Assembly: GCF_023101765.2 (NCBI RefSeq)
Contig: NC_064229.1
Coordinates: 7,230,473 to 7,294,472 of the forward strand
Length of the DNA stretch: 64,000 nucleotides
Direction: 5' to 3'
Source: Spodoptera frugiperda
Taxonomy: Eukaryota; Arthropoda; Insecta; Lepidoptera; Noctuidae
In this document: positions 59,966 through 64,000 of the stretch, one piece after another
Numbering within the stretch: position 1 is the first letter of the stretch
Layout: every line of letters begins with the position of its first letter
Notes under the pieces: generated by a model
Told to the model about the DNA's origin: nothing
The model's database searches: none
Seen by the model: only the letters and a program-made list of their open reading frames with translations
Made by a program: the position numbers and the translations under genes

Positions 59966-62900
59966 GGCGACGGAGGGCGGTCTGGCGCCTGGTGGCGATG
60001 GAGACATGCCCGTGGGCGGACCCAAGACGCCGCAGCAGATCGCCGCCCAGCGCCGTCTGCAGCAGACGCAGGCACAAGTTGATGAGGTAAGGAACCCTTT
60101 TATTTATTGACTGCTTATACTCATACATCTTTCGGTAGGCTTCTTGGGATAATATGGGAAATAAATGAAAGGAAATAATTTTTTTTATTGGGTAGTGCAT
60201 TATACGTATATCAGTAGACTTCTTGGGATCAAATAAATGATCTTTGTATCTGTAAGTAATAGTTCGGTCGGTTTTTATGTCTTTCTCGTATCTACTTATT
60301 AGTTCGGCACACTATGTATGTCTTTCTCGTACATTATTAGGTAACATTGCTGTGTGGAATGTGTGGGAACATTAATTTGTCCGTCTTCTTAATTCGTGAT
60401 GTTTGTGTAATGCTTTAATTAACAGTCTCATTATACTCTGTGATTAAGGTTAAATGATTAATGACTTTTGATCCCTTAGTAGACTGAACTAGACATTTAC
60501 CATTTACAATTACAGTAACCGCTGTACTCAGAGTTATTTAATGGTTAGTCATGTTTTCGGAACTAACTACTAAGGAATAATTTAAGTAATCATTAAAGGA
60601 CTCTGAGTGCGGCAGTGAGTGGGTAATAGTTTTAAATGTACTTAAATCTCATTGAATACGGGAGTATATCGCTTTAAATCAAATCAAATCACTTTAATGC
60701 ATCCATAGTGTACAATTTGGTCTTAAATATTATACAGTAATACGTTAATATAATTTAAAAAACTAAATTATATGTCGTGCTTTCTGAAACTTCATAAAAA
60801 GATTTTGGAAATTCTACTTAATTTCTATATAAATTAAATACAAATTGTAACATATGTCTAGCACGTAGGACAAACACACAAACTCACACACTCACAGCCT
60901 AACCTCTAATTTATTTACAACCAATATGGCCGCCCAACAAACGTCAGCGCTTCTAGACTCGAAGCAGGAAATTAAACGCGTGTCGAACGACAAACTATTT
61001 GCTATTGACACTAACTAAACGTCCCGTTTCCTCCATTCGGGGTAAACACAAACGAATAAACCAAGATAAAAGCTTTCTTCCCAAGGAAAAGATTAAGGAA
61101 AAAGAAAGCATTTTTATCTGTAAGCCTTTAAAAGTTTGTTTATAGTTTAAGACTAAAATTGTAATGTTGTTAAAGAAGAGAGAAAGAGATAGAGAGAAGA
61201 ATTTGTTGTTAATACCTACGATAGAATTCAAATTATATATCTATGAATCAAAGAGTTTCTTCAATGACAATGGTTATGTTAATTCAAACACTCAAATGTT
61301 AACTCAATTTTAAGACGGTCTCAAAAATATATCTGTCACAACGAATACTTTACAACTTAAAATCGAGTAGCATTTCCGTATTCAGGCGTAAAAGTTACAT
61401 TTAGATCTTTAGCATTTCACAAAATAGTGATTTAGAAGAGTCCATGTTTTGAAATAACGGTCACCACCCATTTATAAGGGCGAAAATAGACACTTTGTAG
61501 CAAAATAGTACATCATTCAATTACACTGCAACGAATAAGCCTTTAGACGCTTCGAAGAGGTTAACCTCTTCAACAAAAACCCAATCTCATTTCATCTTCA
61601 AAAGAACTTTACCATAACCTTTCCTCTCATCTCAAGATTAAAGTTTCAACCATTCCCAAACAGATGAACCATATAAAGATCCCTCAATTCAACAAAAGCC
61701 TGCGTCATAAGAGGTCAAGTTACACTGGACTTGAATACTTTCATGTACAGTCTATATAAAACTATAAGGATGATTTGTCAAGCCCAGTCGTGACGTCATG
61801 TCGTCTGCGCGTGTATAAAATATGACGTCATTGGGAAAATGGTTCTTAGAATTGAGGCATAGGTTTACTTATCCTATCTTTGTGACCATTATTTATGATT
61901 AGGAATGAATGGGCATTATGTTTTATTATTATGGAGGCTTGTGGAAATGTCCTTTATATTTTTATCTGGTTTGTGCTTGTGTTAAATAGCAAAGAAAATA
62001 AGACATTTTGATCCTACTCTCATAGGTACCTGATAGATCTCTAGCGAATAGAAAATAGAAGATTCTAGATTCTTCTTAAGAGTATTTTCTAATCGCCAGG
62101 TATTTGATTCCTTTCGAAAACTTTTTAGTAAAATATTAACTTTTAACTAAATTCAAAATTAGTATCTCACGGCAAAATTAGGTCTGTCAGTAATGAGTTT
62201 CTTTAATGAAGTCTGGCTAACTTAGCAGCCGATTCCTCCCAAGACTTCTAGCCCAGGGGAGATTGCTAAATATAATTGAACTCTTTTCTTTTTGATTTTA
62301 CAACACACCATCCGCTTACAAATGTGTGGGGGACTTGCGATCATATTTTAATAACCTTTAATATTTTAATAAAGTTTTGTAATTTACTCAGATATTTACT
62401 CTAACTATATATTTCGCTTTACAGGTGGTTGATATAATGAAAACGAACGTGGAGAAAGTGCTGGAGCGAGATCAGAAACTCTCAGAGCTTGATGACAGAG
62501 CAGGTATACCAATTATAGCATCACGCCTAATTCCTCAAAGACAAATCAAATGTGCCTAATCACTACATAGTATAAAACAAAATCGCTTTCTCTGTCCCCA
62601 AGTCCCTTTGTACGCTTAAATCTTTAAAACTACGCAACGGATTTCGATGTGGTTTTTTTAACACATTTGATTTGATTCAAGTATAAAAGTATAATAGATT
62701 CCTATAATATTTTTCAATTACTTTTGTGCTTTTTATCTGCGAAGCACAAGCTTAGATATTAAAATTTTTGATCTGGAGTTGCGCACTACCAAGTGAGTTT
62801 ACCAGGGCTCCAGCTCGAAAATTAGAAGTAGGAACGGGGTAGTTTTTAGTCAGTAAGAGTCTGACACTCCCTCTCGCCTCGCCCAAGGCGGGAGAAGTTA

Positions 62901-63788
62901 TTGGATAATTTTCCCCTTTCAAAAAAAGGTATCCCCATTACTTAATTTCATAATAAGCATATCTTGATTGATTACAGACGCACTGCAACAGGGAGCTTCA
63001 CAGTTTGAACAGCAGGCCGGCAAACTCAAAAGCAAATTCTGGCTGCAAAACTTAAAGGTAACAAATTGCACACAACCTATTTGGAACTGAAGGAGGTATC
63101 ATTTACGACGAATGGGCCGGCTCGACCGGAGTGAATCCACGGCCTCACAGAAAACCGACGTGAAACAACGCTTGTGTTGTGTGAGTTAGGTTACCGGCGG
63201 CCCAATCACCCCCCTTCCGAATCTTTCCAATCCCCGATTCCCCAACAACTCTTAATTCTTAATCTCCAAAAGGCCGGCAACGCACTTTCAACCCCTCTGG
63301 TACATTGTGTGTCCATGGGCGGCGGCGATTGCTTAACATCAGGTGATCCGTGTGCTCGTAAAACAGCTTATACCAAAAAAACTACCAAAGATCATTACAA
63401 AAATTACTTGTCTTGCTGTGGATATTCATTCAGTGTTCCAATATCTTGTCGAAAATATAGTCATAAATACTTTACTTTATTAGTTTGCTTATTAAAATAT
63501 ATCATAGGTACTTAATATAAAATAGCCTTAGTTGCATTGGCCAATAATATTAATGGTCATTCAATAACGATATATTCTTTGATGACTCAATGTCTAATAA
63601 ATATTTCAGATGATGATAATCGCAGCTGTTATTGGAATCATCATCTTGGCCCTAATCATCGGTAAGTAGATAGAAAATTATAAAAAAAAATACACATTAT
63701 AGTAACATCTCAGTTGTGTTACACATTATTGCGTTTTTAGACTAACCATATCATTATTTTTTCCACATTTTCAGCCAACTTTGTGTGA
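59966..63788 (+). CDS. nSyb: Neuronal synaptobrevin (VAMP, R-SNARE), five coding exons
   Basis: Exons 59966-60086, 62425-62503, 62978-63057, 63610-63661 and 63775-63788, all with GT-AG borders and continuous phases. With the split start codon at 44836 the protein is 115 residues. It has a Gly/Pro-rich N-terminus (EGGLAPGGDGDMPVGGPK), an SNARE motif from QRRLQQTQAQVDE through VVDIMKTNVEKVLERDQKLS to ASQFEQQAGKLKSKFW, with the zero-layer Arg at 56. A C-terminal membrane anchor (MMIIAAVIGIIILALII) follows, and only ANFV lies after it. Synaptobrevin is the vesicle SNARE that pairs with syntaxin and SNAP-25 to drive neurotransmitter release; this is the tail-anchored protein of synaptic vesicles. 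Sequence is the neuronal type, not the ubiquitous Syb, by VVDIM and DDRADALQQ. Introns carry R1 and G2 repeats. The 3' UTR runs to the window edge. Confidence 0.93.
60087..62424 (+). other. nSyb: nSyb intron between first and second full coding exons
   Basis: Bounded by gtaagg and 'gctttacag'. Apart from the M1 copy at 60515-60625 it is AT-rich with no gene. A purine run 'agaagagagaaagagataga' lies near 61174-61200. Confidence 0.7.
60515..60625. repeat. M1 MITE copy (nSyb intron)
   Basis: 'taaccgctgtactcagagtt' and 'aaaggactctgagtgcggca' are its inverted ends; slightly shorter than the copy at 52385. Confidence 0.65.
62770..62930 (+). repeat. R1 copy (nSyb intron), well preserved
   Basis: 'ggagttgcgcactaccaagt', 'cagtaagagtctgacactcc' and 'cgcccaaggcgggagaagtt' then 'tcaaaaaaag'. 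It ends 48 bp before the next nSyb exon. Confidence 0.78.
63095..63385 (+). repeat. G2 copy (nSyb intron), long
   Basis: 'gaatgggccggctcgaccgg', 'cccaacaactcttaattctt', 'ggccggcaacgcactttcaa' and 'aacatcaggtgatccgtgtg'. It gives rise to the 113-codon frame at 63174-63515, which is not a gene. Confidence 0.72.
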
Positions 63789-64000
63789 ACAAGTTTCGGT
63801 AACCGACGTTTAATTTAGAAGTTACTCGTTATAATGTTAATTAATACTTAGTATAAAACGTATGTTGTTATATTTTATATATAATTACGTTATTGGTACT
63901 AAGCCTATCTTGGTAAGTGGGCAAGCCGTATCGTTTGTTGTTAATGATGAGTGTTGGCTTTGTCTGTTCTATTGTCACTTCGTATACTGTCTCTATCGAA
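63789..64000 (+). other. nSyb: nSyb 3' UTR (start)
   Basis: Follows the TGA and continues to the edge. No aataaa is seen in this part, so the transcript probably ends outside the window. Confidence 0.6.

Noticed and set aside
63174..63515. 113-codon plus frame
   Set aside because: Translation of a G2 repeat in an nSyb intron.

Overview
This is nuclear DNA of a moth, most likely a noctuid-type lepidopteran. The evidence is AT-rich sequence, short exons with GT-AG introns, a recognisable insect neuronal synaptobrevin, and a very dense load of short lepidopteran SINEs, MITEs, LINE tails and Helitron debris. The species call is inference from repeat texture; only the genes are read directly.

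Layout. (1) 602-12575, plus strand: four head-to-tail genes (A-D) encoding small secreted Kazal-like cysteine-rich proteins. Each is built from a signal-peptide exon, a 136-139 nt Kazal exon ending in phase 1, and a tail exon. A lacks its signal exon (probably left of the window) and B lacks a convincing tail exon. (2) 13282-15517, minus strand: a compact gene for a 115-aa secreted protein of a conserved insect type, with a 5' UTR exon and a TATA/initiator promoter. (3) 15.5-28.5 kb: no gene I can support, many repeats, one GC-rich island. (4) 28520-29997 and 32137-33950, minus strand: two more Kazal-like genes. E is fused to a Thr/Ser-rich mucin-like tail. F has a charged tail and two tandem copies of its last exon. 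(5) 34.0-44.1 kb: transposon graveyard, including a Helitron helicase fragment between 237-bp direct repeats. (6) 44.7 kb to the right edge, plus strand: neuronal synaptobrevin (nSyb). The start codon appears to be split AT|G by a roughly 15 kb first intron, and five further exons lie at 59966-63788.

How the genes relate. Genes A-F share exon phases, cysteine spacing and an unusual His at the position equivalent to the Kazal P1 residue, so they are one locally expanded family of secreted proteins, presumably extracellular inhibitors or binding proteins. Their tails have been swapped or remodelled (short Cys tail, mucin tail, Lys/Pro tail). nSyb and the 13.3 kb gene are unrelated neighbours. 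Six genes have full or nearly full coding support; most other open frames are chance or repeat-derived.
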